Below are positions 6,832 to 13,382 of a DNA stretch of 13,382 nt, in pieces (within the stretch, counting starts at the first letter, position 1; every line of letters starts with the position of its first letter). Made by a program: the position numbers and the translations under genes. Source of the DNA: an uncultured bacterium (GTDB lineage: Bacteria > Eisenbacteria > RBG-16-71-46 > CAIMUX01); the NCBI GenBank assembly GCA_946886185.1, contig CAMPIC010000023.1:1-13382 (forward strand), written 5' to 3'. The notes beneath the pieces were generated by a model, which saw only the letters and a list, made by a program, of their open reading frames with translations, had not been told where the DNA came from and ran no database searches.

Positions 6832-8366
6832 ATTGCCCTCCCGTTGGCAGATGCCGCGGCGGCCCGAGAGGCCGCGCGCCAGAGATGAAGTACCGAATAG
6901 GCGCGCCATGGACGCCATGGCTCCGCGCGTTGCATGAGCTGCTTCTCCGAAAGAGGAGCCGATCCAGTCGAACAGATGCGGCGCAGCACGATATCCCCGG
7001 CGGGGAACGCGTCCGGGTCACGCAGGGCGCGCATCATGATGTATTCGACCGTCCAGGCGCCGATTCCCGGAATCTCGAGGAGGCGCCGGCGGGTCTCGTC
7101 CGCCGGAGCCGCGGGATCGAGGAGCAGTCCTTCGTCCGCGACCGCGCGCGCAAGCGACTGAATCGCGGCGATCCTGGTTCCGGGAATGCCCAGGCCCGAA
7201 AGATCCGCCTTCGTCACCGTCTCGGGGCGGGGAAACAACATATGCAGCTCGGAGACGGAGGGCGTCTCGTCGGATTTTTCCAACGGTTGTCCGAGCCGCG
7301 TGACCAGGCGATGCGCCAGCGTGGTCGCGGCGCGCACCGTGATCTGCTGGCCGAGGATCGCGCGCACCGCGAGCTCGAAACCGTCCCAAGATCCCGGAAC
7401 GCGCAGTCCCGGAGCGAGACTCACGAACGGCCCGAGCATCGGGTCGGACGCGAAGTGCCGCGCCACGCCCATCGGATCCGCGTGCAGATCAAAGACGTGC
7501 CGCGTCGTTTCGACCAGCGAAAGCAGCTTGCGCGGCGGAATCGAAGACACCGTCAAAAGGAGCGCGCGTTCGTCGGGAGCATGAGTGACGCGGAGCCGAC
7601 CCGTCGTTTCGTCCAGAGCGAAGGTGCGCTCATAGCCGTGATCGCGAATCTGTTCTACACCAGGAATCAGGCGTTTGGCCTGGAACGCAAGAATTCCGTC
7701 CCAATCGAATGGGGGTCGATAGGACAGTCGCAGCGCCAACCGATCGCCGTCGCGAGACGAGCTCGATTCTTTCGAGCCACGCGCACCGTCACGAGTGATC
7801 CCCTTGGTGCGCGTGCGCCGCAGCTCAGTCGGCGTGAATCCGAATCGATCCCGGATCAAAGCGTTGAACCGCCGGACGCTCCCGAATCCGGAGGCGAACG
7901 CGATCTCCGCCATCGAGAGATCGGTCTCCTCGATCAGCTTGCGCGCGAAGTGGGACCGGCGCGTCTGCGCGACCGTCACGGGGGAGGCTCCGAGATGTTC
8001 CCCGAAGAGGCGCGAAAGGTGGCGTTCTCCCATGCCCAATCGCTCGGCGAGTATCGAGACGTCCGCTTCGTCGAGCGCGCCTTGCTGGATGAGGCGCAAT
8101 CCGCGCGAAACCGACGCCGAGGTGCCGTTCCATTCCGGAGTGCCGGGGGCGCTGTCGGGCCGGCAGCGCCGGCATGGCCGGAAGCCCGCTTCCTCCGCGG
8201 CGGCGGCGCAGGCGAAGAACGTGACGTTTTCGCGCTTGGGTGTCCGGGCCGGGCAGATCGGCCGGCAGTAGATCCCGGTGGTCCGGACCCCGGTGAAGAA
8301 TCGTCCGTCGAAGCGGGGGTCGCGACTGGCGATCGCGCGGTAGCAGAGCTCTGCGTCTTCGGTCAT
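6828..8366 (-). CDS. alkA: Ada-type regulator fused to AlkA 3-methyladenine DNA glycosylase
   Basis: A 512-residue, three-part protein. Residues 1-75 form the Ada zinc domain with [13 protein letters not shown] (Cys34, Cys38) and [10 protein letters not shown] (Cys65, Cys68). Cys34 is the expected methyl acceptor from phosphotriesters. Residues about 80-185 form an AraC-type HTH domain ([38 protein letters not shown]). Residues about 210-512 form the AlkA N domain plus HhH-GPD glycosylase: [19 protein letters not shown] is the helix-hairpin-helix, and Asp458 in [10 protein letters not shown] is the catalytic Asp; [15 protein letters not shown] closes it. The fusion, also found in Mycobacterium, both senses methylation and excises alkylated bases. 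ATG at 8366 aligns with related starts; ATG 8417 or GTG 8438 would add 17-24 residues. It overlaps ogt by 4 bp, so the two are co-expressed, probably under Ada self-induction. Confidence 0.93.
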   Translation of the reverse strand: MTEDAELCYRAIASRDPRFDGRFFTGVRTTGIYCRPICPARTPKRENVTFFACAAAAEEAGFRPCRRCRPDSAPGTPEWNGTSASVSRGLRLIQQGALDEADVSILAERLGMGERHLSRLFGEHLGASPVTVAQTRRSHFARKLIEETDLSMAEIAFASGFGSVRRFNALIRDRFGFTPTELRRTRTKGITRDGARGSKESSSSRDGDRLALRLSYRPPFDWDGILAFQAKRLIPGVEQIRDHGYERTFALDETTGRLRVTHAPDERALLLTVSSIPPRKLLSLVETTRHVFDLHADPMGVARHFASDPMLGPFVSLAPGLRVPGSWDGFELAVRAILGQQITVRAATTLAHRLVTRLGQPLEKSDETPSVSELHMLFPRPETVTKADLSGLGIPGTRIAAIQSLARAVADEGLLLDPAAPADETRRRLLEIPGIGAWTVEYIMMRALRDPDAFPAGDIVLRRICSTGSAPLSEKQLMQRAEPWRPWRAYSVLHLWRAASRAAAASANGRAM

Positions 8367-8517
8367 GGGCACATACTGCGCCTTCCGGCCGGGCGGCGTC
8401 TGGTCATTTTCGGACATGGCAGCGGGCGGGCTTGCCACGCCATCGGACCTGGCGCTCGTACAAGCGGGCAGGCTGGGTCGGCTGCATCAGGCGGTCCACA
8501 CCCACTCCGCCGTCCGG

Positions 8518-8526
8518 TTATCCACA
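8518..8526 (+). other. single consensus DnaA box
   Basis: TTATCCACA is a perfect match to the consensus DnaA box. It lies in the roughly 200-nt space between the hydrolase stop and the ada-alkA start. A related TTGTCCCCA (two mismatches) lies near 8609. There is no dnaA, dnaN or AT-rich unwinding region nearby, so this is not an origin. It may be chance or a DnaA titration or regulatory site. Confidence 0.3.
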
Positions 8527-8581
8527 TCGTCGCTTCGCGGTCTTTAAGCTGTTGGAACGTAGCTGGTTGAGCTGTATCACA

Positions 8582-8601
8582 GGACCGGTTATTCCCGGTC
8601 C
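8582..8601 (-). terminator. hairpin after the CocE-like gene, weak terminator candidate
   Basis: GGACCGG (8582-8588) and CCGGTCC (8595-8601) pair perfectly around a 6-nt loop, 37 nt past the stop of the CocE-like hydrolase. There is no T-run on either side, so intrinsic termination would be poor; it also lies in the promoter region of ada-alkA. Confidence 0.4.
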
Positions 8602-8638
8602 GTCCACGAGTTGTCCCCAGGTTTTCCGGCCGCCTCCG

Positions 8639-10843
8639 TCAAACTCCCAGACGGGGAATGCGCTCGTCCCACCGGCGGGCGAACACCTTCTTGTCCGCTT
8701 CCCACGCGTCGAGGCGCGCCTCCACCACGAACTCCTCCGCGGTAGACGAAATGCGGATCTCGGTCTCGATCGCGACCCGCCACTCCCCGCGGCGGAGCTC
8801 GGTCCGCTGCATCATCGAGGCGAACGCGCGCCGAGGGTCGTCCGGGTGGATGCGCGTCTCGATTTCGGTTCCGTCTCCCCCCTCGATGTCGGCCGGCTCC
8901 AGGCGCGCCATCGCGACCTGCCCCGTCTCGTCGAAACCGGAACGGGAGCGGAAGACGTGATCGCCTCTGATCGGATCCACGGTCGAGCTTCGTTCGGACC
9001 GGCCTCGCGTGAGTGGAATCCACTCAGAGGTGATCGCCTGATCCGGTTCCTGGAAGGGAGGCAGATCGGCGTCACCCGAATGAGGCGGGCGCACCGGAAG
9101 GCGGAGCTCGCTGGCGCCGGTGTGGAGCGTGAGCGTCGTTTTCTCGGGCGAGGGCCAGACGAGCGGCCAATACGCATTCGAGAGAGCGATCCGGATGCGG
9201 TGCCCCGCCGGGAACGAGTGCGCGATGTCGTTGAGACGCACGACCACGTCGACGGGACTCCCGGGAACGAGCGGGACGCCCCGGTCATGTTCCGGAGAGT
9301 GCGTCAGATTGCGCAGGCCATACGACACGCGAAGAGAGCTTCCGTCCGGCGAGACATCGCACAGCCGCGCGGCGAGGAAAGCGGTGGGACGGTCCGACGA
9401 AACGCGCAGCCTCAGCTCCGGAGTTCCGAAGATCTCGGCCGGCGATGCCAGCGGATCGGAATCGAAGCAGAGGGACCGCGCGTCGTCTTCTCGTTGCTCC
9501 TTGGTGGATGCGACCAGCCATCCGCCCGCGCACTTCCCCACGTCCTGATCGGAGGAGAAGGAGAGAGTTCCTTCCACGGACGCGTCGCCTAGTCGTCCAG
9601 CTGAAGCCGAAGCGTTCTCGTTGGTCTCGCCGTTCTTTCCACCGTCCCCGCCATCGTGGTCGCCGCCATCGTTTTCGGTCGCGTCGTCATTGCCGTGGTC
9701 GGCGCTCTCATCGACTCCGCGATCGCTTCTCCTCCCGGGATCCTCACCGCGGCTGGTTTCATCGCTGTCCGCACCGTCCCTGCCGATACGCGGCAAAAGC
9801 CCCAACGTCTCCACGACGATTCGCTCGCTCGGCCACTCGGCCTCTTGCACCCACCGTCCCGGTCGATCGGAGGAGCTCGTTCCGGCGGGCACGCTCTCCT
9901 GCATCCACGCTCGCACGCGCGGTTCGAGATCCGCGACCGGCTCCGAGGACAGACACTCCTTCCAAAAGCGCACCGCTTCCTGAAGGAACCCGATGCTCGG
10001 TCCCGGATACGCGTCGTGCGGAAACGCGTGACCCCACGGCCCGATCAAGGCACGCCGGGGAGCGCGCAGATGCTCCATCATGCGCAGAATCGAGTTGGAG
10101 TATCCGTCCGCCCAGCCTCCTACCGCCCAGACGGGGCACTCGATCGCGCCGTAGTCCTCGCAGATCGATCCTTGTTTCCAGTAGTCGTCGCGCAACGGAT
10201 GGCGCATCCACTCGAGAGGCGGCGGCTGCGCGGCTTCGAGCCGTTCCTGCCACATCGCGCGCCACGCGGGTCCGACCAGAGCCGGATCGGGAGGTTGCGC
10301 GAGCAATTGGAAGAACACTGCGCCCCACCAGAGACTGTCGTTGAGCAGACAGCCGCCCATGTAATGCACGTCGTCGGCGTACCGATCATCGGTCGAGCAG
10401 GCGGTGAGGATCGCTTTCAGGGAAGGCGGTCTGCGCGCGGCGATCTGGAGCGCGTTGAATCCGCCCCACGATTTCCCCATGAGCCCGACATGCCCCGTGC
10501 ACCACGGCTGGCCGGCGACCCAGGCGATCGCCTCGACGCCGTCCTCCTGTTCTCGCGGGAGGTACTCATCGAGCAGCACCCCTTCGGATTCGCCCGATCC
10601 GCGCAGATCGATCCGCATCGCCGCGATCCCGTGACCGGCGAACCACCGGTGCATCGCTTCATCCCGATCACGGGTGCCGAGCCGCTTTCCGTAGGGGATG
10701 TATTCGAGGACGGCGGGAACCGGGGTCTCATCCGCGTCTTCGGGAAGCCAGAGGCGAGCGGCCAGGCGGCATCCGTCGGAGAGGGGGATCCACAGGTGCT
10801 CGATCTCGCGCACTCGATGAGGAAAGTCGTCGAGATCCCGCAC
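8639..10843 (-). CDS. CocE/NonD family serine hydrolase (X-Pro dipeptidyl-peptidase S15-like)
   Basis: A 734-residue alpha/beta hydrolase. The N-terminal catalytic domain has VLEYIPYGKR (Tyr51 of the oxyanion hole), RIDLRGSGESEG, the nucleophile elbow LMGKSWGGFN (Ser125), VGGWADGYSN (Asp246) and IGPWGHAFP (His272). The C-terminal jelly-roll domain has LRLRVSSDRPTAFLAARLCDVSPDGSS and HSFPAGHRIRIALSNAYWPLVWPS. Members cleave esters, amides or X-Pro peptides; the substrate here is open. Residues about 353-416 are an Asp/Gly/Asn-rich insert between the two domains, unlike the family norm of about 550-670 residues. About 140 residues follow the jelly roll, a C-terminal extension also seen in part of the family. 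No signal peptide is visible, so the protein is probably cytosolic. GTG at 10843 has GGAG 4 nt upstream and lies 24 nt after the response regulator stop, so co-transcription is likely. Confidence 0.9.
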   Translation of the reverse strand: MRDLDDFPHRVREIEHLWIPLSDGCRLAARLWLPEDADETPVPAVLEYIPYGKRLGTRDRDEAMHRWFAGHGIAAMRIDLRGSGESEGVLLDEYLPREQEDGVEAIAWVAGQPWCTGHVGLMGKSWGGFNALQIAARRPPSLKAILTACSTDDRYADDVHYMGGCLLNDSLWWGAVFFQLLAQPPDPALVGPAWRAMWQERLEAAQPPPLEWMRHPLRDDYWKQGSICEDYGAIECPVWAVGGWADGYSNSILRMMEHLRAPRRALIGPWGHAFPHDAYPGPSIGFLQEAVRFWKECLSSEPVADLEPRVRAWMQESVPAGTSSSDRPGRWVQEAEWPSERIVVETLGLLPRIGRDGADSDETSRGEDPGRRSDRGVDESADHGNDDATENDGGDHDGGDGGKNGETNENASASAGRLGDASVEGTLSFSSDQDVGKCAGGWLVASTKEQREDDARSLCFDSDPLASPAEIFGTPELRLRVSSDRPTAFLAARLCDVSPDGSSLRVSYGLRNLTHSPEHDRGVPLVPGSPVDVVVRLNDIAHSFPAGHRIRIALSNAYWPLVWPSPEKTTLTLHTGASELRLPVRPPHSGDADLPPFQEPDQAITSEWIPLTRGRSERSSTVDPIRGDHVFRSRSGFDETGQVAMARLEPADIEGGDGTEIETRIHPDDPRRAFASMMQRTELRRGEWRVAIETEIRISSTAEEFVVEARLDAWEADKKVFARRWDERIPRLGV

Positions 10844-10867
10844 TCCGCTCCGATCTGCCTCGCGGCG

Positions 10868-11479
10868 CTAAGGGCCGAGCTCGTTTCCGATCGTCACCAG
10901 CATAGCAAGCGAAGACGCTCCCATCTTGCGCATGATGCGGGAGCGATGGATCTCCACGGTCCGCTCGCTGATCTCGAGGTCGTGCGCCACCATCTTGTTC
11001 GCCTTGCCCAGCAGCAGCAGTTCCATCACCTCCCGCTCCCGCGGAGTGAGGCGGCCGTACCGCGCATGGAGTGCTTCTCGATGCGCCCGGCTGCGGGTCT
11101 CGGTACGATCCTTCTCCAAGGCCCGCCCGATTCGATCCAGGACCTGCTGATCGGTGAACGGCTTCTCGAGGAGATCGAACGCGCCGTTCTTCATGACGCG
11201 AACCGCCATGGAGACGTCCGCGTGCGCGGTCATGAAGATGATCGGAGTCTTCACTCCGCGAGCGAGCAGCTTTTCCTGGAGCTCGAGTCCACTCATCTCG
11301 GGCATGCGCACGTCCAACAAAATGCACCCGCGGTGGGTCGAATTCCAGTGATCGAGGAACGAAGCAGCCGAACTGTGGGTCTCCACGTCGATCTGGACCG
11401 AGCGCAAGAGCATCCGCAGCGACCTGCGGATCGGCTCTTCATCATCGACGATGTGCACGACGGAGTGGGTATCGTTCAA
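10868..11479 (-). CDS. FixJ-type two-component response regulator (REC plus LuxR HTH)
   Basis: A 203-residue protein. The receiver domain (1-120) has IVDDEEP (Asp12, Asp13), phospho-acceptor Asp56 in LLDVRMPEMSG, Thr84 in FMTAHADVSMAV and Lys106 in LLEKPF. The DNA-binding domain (about 138-200) has LTPREREVMELLLLGKANK and ISERTVEIHRSRIMRKM, a LuxR/NarL helix-turn-helix. The layout and the KPF region match the FixJ/TtrR/TodR group. No histidine kinase gene lies in the window, so the stimulus is unknown. The start is TTG at 11479-11477: GGGAGG lies 6 nt upstream and no ATG or GTG competes. The CocE-like gene follows after 24 nt and is the closest candidate partner. efp lies 114 nt upstream on the same strand with no terminator between. 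Confidence 0.93.
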   Translation of the reverse strand: MNDTHSVVHIVDDEEPIRRSLRMLLRSVQIDVETHSSAASFLDHWNSTHRGCILLDVRMPEMSGLELQEKLLARGVKTPIIFMTAHADVSMAVRVMKNGAFDLLEKPFTDQQVLDRIGRALEKDRTETRSRAHREALHARYGRLTPREREVMELLLLGKANKMVAHDLEISERTVEIHRSRIMRKMGASSLAMLVTIGNELGP

Positions 11480-11593
11480 GGCTGACCTCCCGGTTGGATT
11501 TCAGCCTCGATTTTCCTCTCCGTCCCGGGGCGGCCAATCCCTGCGATCCGCTACCCGTGTCGCGGATTTTGCGTACCCGCTGCCGGCCTCTCG

Positions 11594-12154
11594 TCAGGCG
11601 CGTTCGAGATACTTGCCGGTGCGTGTGTCGACCCGGATCTTCTCCCCTTGCTTGATGAAGGGCGGAACCTGGATCCGAATGCCGGTCTCCAGCTGGACCT
11701 CTTTGGTTACCGCGCCCGCCGTGTCTCCGCGCGCCGCGTCATGAGACTCGGTCACTTCGAGGATTACGGAGGCGGGGAAGTCGATGTCCACCGGCGAGCC
11801 GTTTTCGTGGAGCATCACCTCCATCTCCTGGTTCTCGAGCATGTAGGGGAGGTAGTCCTCGAGCATGCTCTTGGGGAGCTCGAACTGCTCGTAGGTCTCG
11901 TTGTCCATGAAGGTGTAGTCGTCGCCGGAGCTGAAGAGGAACTGCACCTTACGATGACTGACCCGCACGGGATCGATGGTCGATCCGGCGTTCCAGGTGT
12001 TGTCGATGACGCGTCCGGTCTTGATGTTCTTCAGCTTGGCCCTTACGAAGGCGCCTCCCTTGCCGGGCTTCACATGCTGGAAGTCGACCACGCGATAGAG
12101 GTCGTTCTTGAAGTCGATCACCAGTCCGTTACGGATGTCTGCGGTAGTTGCCAA
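11594..12154 (-). CDS. efp: translation elongation factor P
   Basis: A 186-residue protein, the normal length for EF-P, which binds the ribosome between P and E sites and rescues stalling at polyproline. The N-terminal KOW-like domain has IRNGLVIDFKNDLYRVVDFQHVKPG and Lys32 in PGKGGAF at the loop tip, the residue that is modified in lysine-type EF-P; no modification enzyme is in the window. The middle OB domain (about 66-128) has YTFMDNETYEQFELP, and the last domain (129-186) has TGIRIQVPPFIKQGEKIRVDTRTGKYLERA. The start is TTG at 12154-12152: AAGGAGGG (12170-12163) lies 8 nt upstream and the protein aligns from there. A structured leader lies directly upstream of that site. Confidence 0.97.
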   Translation of the reverse strand: MATTADIRNGLVIDFKNDLYRVVDFQHVKPGKGGAFVRAKLKNIKTGRVIDNTWNAGSTIDPVRVSHRKVQFLFSSGDDYTFMDNETYEQFELPKSMLEDYLPYMLENQEMEVMLHENGSPVDIDFPASVILEVTESHDAARGDTAGAVTKEVQLETGIRIQVPPFIKQGEKIRVDTRTGKYLERA

Positions 12155-12170
12155 TGGCAGGTCCCTCCTT

Positions 12171-12220
12171 CGAGCATCCCTCCACGAGCGAAACTCCCGC
12201 CGGGATGCTCGGACGGGAGT
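12171..12220 (-). promoter_or_regulatory. efp leader: two interleaved stems, possible H-type pseudoknot
   Basis: On the minus strand, ACTCCCG (12220-12214) pairs with CGGGAGT (12199-12193), 7 bp. CGAGCATCCC (12211-12202) pairs with GGGATGCTCG (12180-12171), 10 bp. The arms alternate (first, second, first, second), so the two stems either exclude each other or form an H-type pseudoknot with connecting loops of 2, 2 and 12 nt. The last base of the 10-bp stem touches the first base of the efp ribosome binding site AAGGAGGG. This is what is seen; a role in controlling efp translation is inference, and I know of no described family that matches. Confidence 0.5.
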
Positions 12221-12301
12221 GCGCCTCCTCGAATCGAGCAGGCAAGCCCCTGGTTGACGGGGCGGAAACGACCCTCAAGCTTTTCACGCCGGGTTCCCAG
12301 G

Positions 12302-12307
12302 TGTCAA
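12302..12307 (-). promoter_or_regulatory. possible -35 box for efp
   Basis: TTGACA is a perfect sigma-70-type -35 hexamer on the minus strand, about 150 nt before the efp start. No good -10 hexamer lies 16-18 nt downstream (candidates TGAAAA and AAAAGC are poor), so this is a tentative call. If used, the leader stems would be in the transcript. Confidence 0.25.
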
Positions 12308-12421
12308 CAGTTCGCGAGGATGGGTGACCTCGGTCGGACCAGGCCGGTTGAAATGGGCTCACGGGAGTCGGAGGGTCAAATCGAACTGGTCCAAGAGGAA
12401 GCGCGCGGTGGAGAGAAGGCA

Positions 12422-12523
12422 GATGGACGGCACGGTCCCGTGGTGCTCGCTCCCGGTTTCGGGAAACGGAACCGTGCCGCCATCTTTCGGGGGGCGCGAC
12501 GGAACAGAAAATGCGGTCCCGTC
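12422..12523. repeat. pair of stem-loops with shared arms (REP-like)
   Basis: The first stem-loop pairs 12422-12441 with 12466-12484: GATGG with CCATC, then GGCACGGT and CCGT with ACGG and ACCGTGCC, with one bulge and one mismatch. The loop holds CCCG-gttt-CGGG. The second, at 12498-12523, pairs GACGGAAC with GTCCCGTC with one mismatch. Both use the same half-sites (ACGGAAC at 12466 and 12499; GGTCCCGT at 12434 and 12515). No gene covers the region; frames across it give repetitive GTVP-like peptide. It may be a dispersed extragenic palindrome, or an RNA structure after the subtilase gene. Confidence 0.5.
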
Positions 12524-12639
12524 CGCCGCACTCTTGCCCGGAGACTTGCGCCTCGTCCCCGAGTGGTTTGCGCTCGAGGAAAGTTGATACAGCGCCCGGT
12601 CGATTTCCGCGCCTCGTACGGGCCCGAACGATCTCGATC

Positions 12640-12719
12640 GCGCCCCGATCATGGGAATCGCGCCCTGACCAAGGGAGACGCGCCCTGACCAAGGGAGACG
12701 CGTCCCGATCAGGGGAGGC
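12640..12719. repeat. four tandem 20-bp repeats at the 3' end of the subtilase gene
   Basis: Units start at 12640, 12660, 12680 and 12700. The two middle units are identical (GCGCCCTGACCAAGGGAGAC). The outer two differ at about four to six positions but keep GCG-x-CCC-x-GA-x-CA-x-GGG. Each unit has a small CCC/GGG palindrome. The unit at 12700-12719 overlaps the last codons and stop (12711-12709) of the subtilase gene; the other three lie just past the stop. Confidence 0.75.
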
Positions 12720-13382
12720 GAACGATCTTGATCGGACTCGAGCGGGCCGCCTTGTCCGGGCTCACGCCGAGGCTCCACGTCGCATGGTAGACGCCCGCGG
12801 GCGCGCGCGAGCCCCACTCGGCGCGTCCGTCCCACACCACCGTTTCTCCCGAGCCGGCGAGCAACGTGCGCACCCGGCGGCCCGCAGAATCGGTGATGAC
12901 CAGCCGGAGCGCGGAAGGAGCGCCCAGCGCGCGATCGAAGCGGATCTCCGTGGGATGCGTGAGCCTCGATGGATTGGGAGCGACCATCGCGATCGACCCA
13001 GCCAAAGCGTCATCGCCGGGCGTTGCGATGGTGCCGCGCTGCCCGACCGTGGGGGTGAGCTGCCAGGCGAGGAGCGCATCGACCCGTCCCGTTCCGAGCA
13101 TCCCGATGTAGGGTTCGTTCTCCTCGATTTCGTAGATGTCGATCACCGCGAGCTTGGTGAGGCTGTCCACGTGCGTCTTGGTGAGCGAGGGGTTGATGGC
13201 GCGGATCAAAGCCATGACGCCGCCGACGAAGGGAGTGGAGAACGACGTCCCGGCCGCGATGGCGTAGCCCCCGTTGTAGAAGGGTCCGAGGATTCCGTCT
13301 CCCGGCGCGGAAAGCGAGACGGTGGAGTGATAGTTGGAGAAGGAAGCCTTGATATCCAGCGAGTCGAGCGCCGCGATCGAAA
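12709..13382 (-). CDS. secreted subtilisin-like serine protease (S8), C-terminal part
   Basis: The frame is open to the window edge, so the N-terminus, with catalytic Asp and His, lies outside. The visible part starts in the S8 domain: STVSLSAPGDGILGP, then GYAIAAGTSFSTPFVGGVMAL with the catalytic Ser in GTS, followed by IRAINPSLT. Then come a helix-rich linker (TGRVDALLAWQLTP) and a C-terminal domain, MVAPNPSRLTHPTEIRF, LVITDSAGRRVRTLLAG, VWDGRAEWGSRAPAGVYHATWS, ending in KIVRLP. That tail is a FlgD-Ig-like or type IX-like sorting domain, as in the HAF-repeat protein. An internal Met in VGGVMALIR (13215) is not the start. The tandem 20-bp repeats run into the stop codon. Confidence 0.9.
   Translation of the reverse strand, partial: SIAALDSLDIKASFSNYHSTVSLSAPGDGILGPFYNGGYAIAAGTSFSTPFVGGVMALIRAINPSLTKTHVDSLTKLAVIDIYEIEENEPYIGMLGTGRVDALLAWQLTPTVGQRGTIATPGDDALAGSIAMVAPNPSRLTHPTEIRFDRALGAPSALRLVITDSAGRRVRTLLAGSGETVVWDGRAEWGSRAPAGVYHATWSLGVSPDKAARSSPIKIVRLP

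Larger units (their letters stand above)
12155..12708. other. 550-nt non-coding gap between subtilase and efp
   Basis: Both neighbours are on the minus strand. The gap holds the efp ribosome binding site and leader stems, a possible -35 box, the two REP-like stem-loops and three of the four 20-bp repeats, listed separately. ORFs through it are arginine/proline-rich and show no family resemblance. No tRNA or known RNA gene was recognised. Confidence 0.6.

Noticed and set aside
6885..8570. 561-residue plus-strand ORF opposite ada-alkA
   Set aside because: Codon-shadow of a high-GC gene; the minus strand has a complete Ada-AraC-AlkA protein, and the plus translation has no domain-like pattern.
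8493..8617. Replication origin at the DnaA box
   Set aside because: Only one perfect box, no AT-rich stretch and no origin-associated genes.
9656..11485. 609-residue plus-strand ORF opposite the hydrolase and regulator genes
   Set aside because: It spans two well-supported minus-strand genes and the gap between them; the translation is Arg/His/Pro-rich without family features.
11546..11570. ATCCGC/GCGGAT hairpin followed by TTTT as a terminator
   Set aside because: The T-run follows on the plus strand, but both flanking genes are on the minus strand, and no plus-strand transcript is expected there.
12640..12719. Tandem repeats as a CRISPR array
   Set aside because: Units are contiguous with no spacers, and no cas gene is present.

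Overview
The window is GC-rich bacterial DNA. It encodes an envelope with an outer membrane: an Omp85-type barrel, plus secreted proteins that end in FlgD-like or type IX-like C-terminal domains. Those C-terminal domains, the HAF-repeat protein and the subtilase with a 'PNP' sorting-like tail fit an FCB-related or candidate phylum such as Eisenbacteria or Latescibacterota. This placement is an inference from protein style only; there is no marker gene here that settles taxonomy.

Layout. At the left edge (1-557, minus) the N-terminus of a polysaccharide flippase breaks off and runs, in another frame, into part of an unrelated glycosyltransferase-like membrane protein; this looks like an assembly chimera or a deletion joint. 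Next come a YqeG-like HAD phosphatase (plus) and a convergent DUF5658 membrane protein, whose stop codons are 3 bp apart. Then, all on the plus strand, follow an Omp85-type barrel, a secreted type I copper protein and a seven-repeat HAF protein with a strong intrinsic terminator.

Directly after the T-rich tail of that terminator lies a 319-nt relic of a class C-like group II intron (5772-6090). It has a recognisable 5' end, domain I elements and domain VI with a bulged A, but no reverse transcriptase and only half of domain V. It is the most unusual object in the window and lies between two convergent genes.

Everything from 6103 to the right edge is on the minus strand. Read in transcription order these are: a subtilase (cut by the window edge), elongation factor P, a FixJ-type response regulator, a CocE/NonD-type hydrolase, then an Ada-AlkA fusion translationally coupled to an O6-alkylguanine-DNA alkyltransferase. 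The last two form a compact alkylation-repair operon. The efp leader can form two interleaved stems (a potential H-type pseudoknot) that abut its ribosome binding site. The 550-nt gap between subtilase and efp also holds a long imperfect stem-loop pair and four 20-bp tandem repeats, the last of which covers the subtilase stop codon.

Start codons are often non-ATG (GTG, TTG), several with very good ribosome binding sites. Most long ORFs opposite the real genes are shadows of high GC content.
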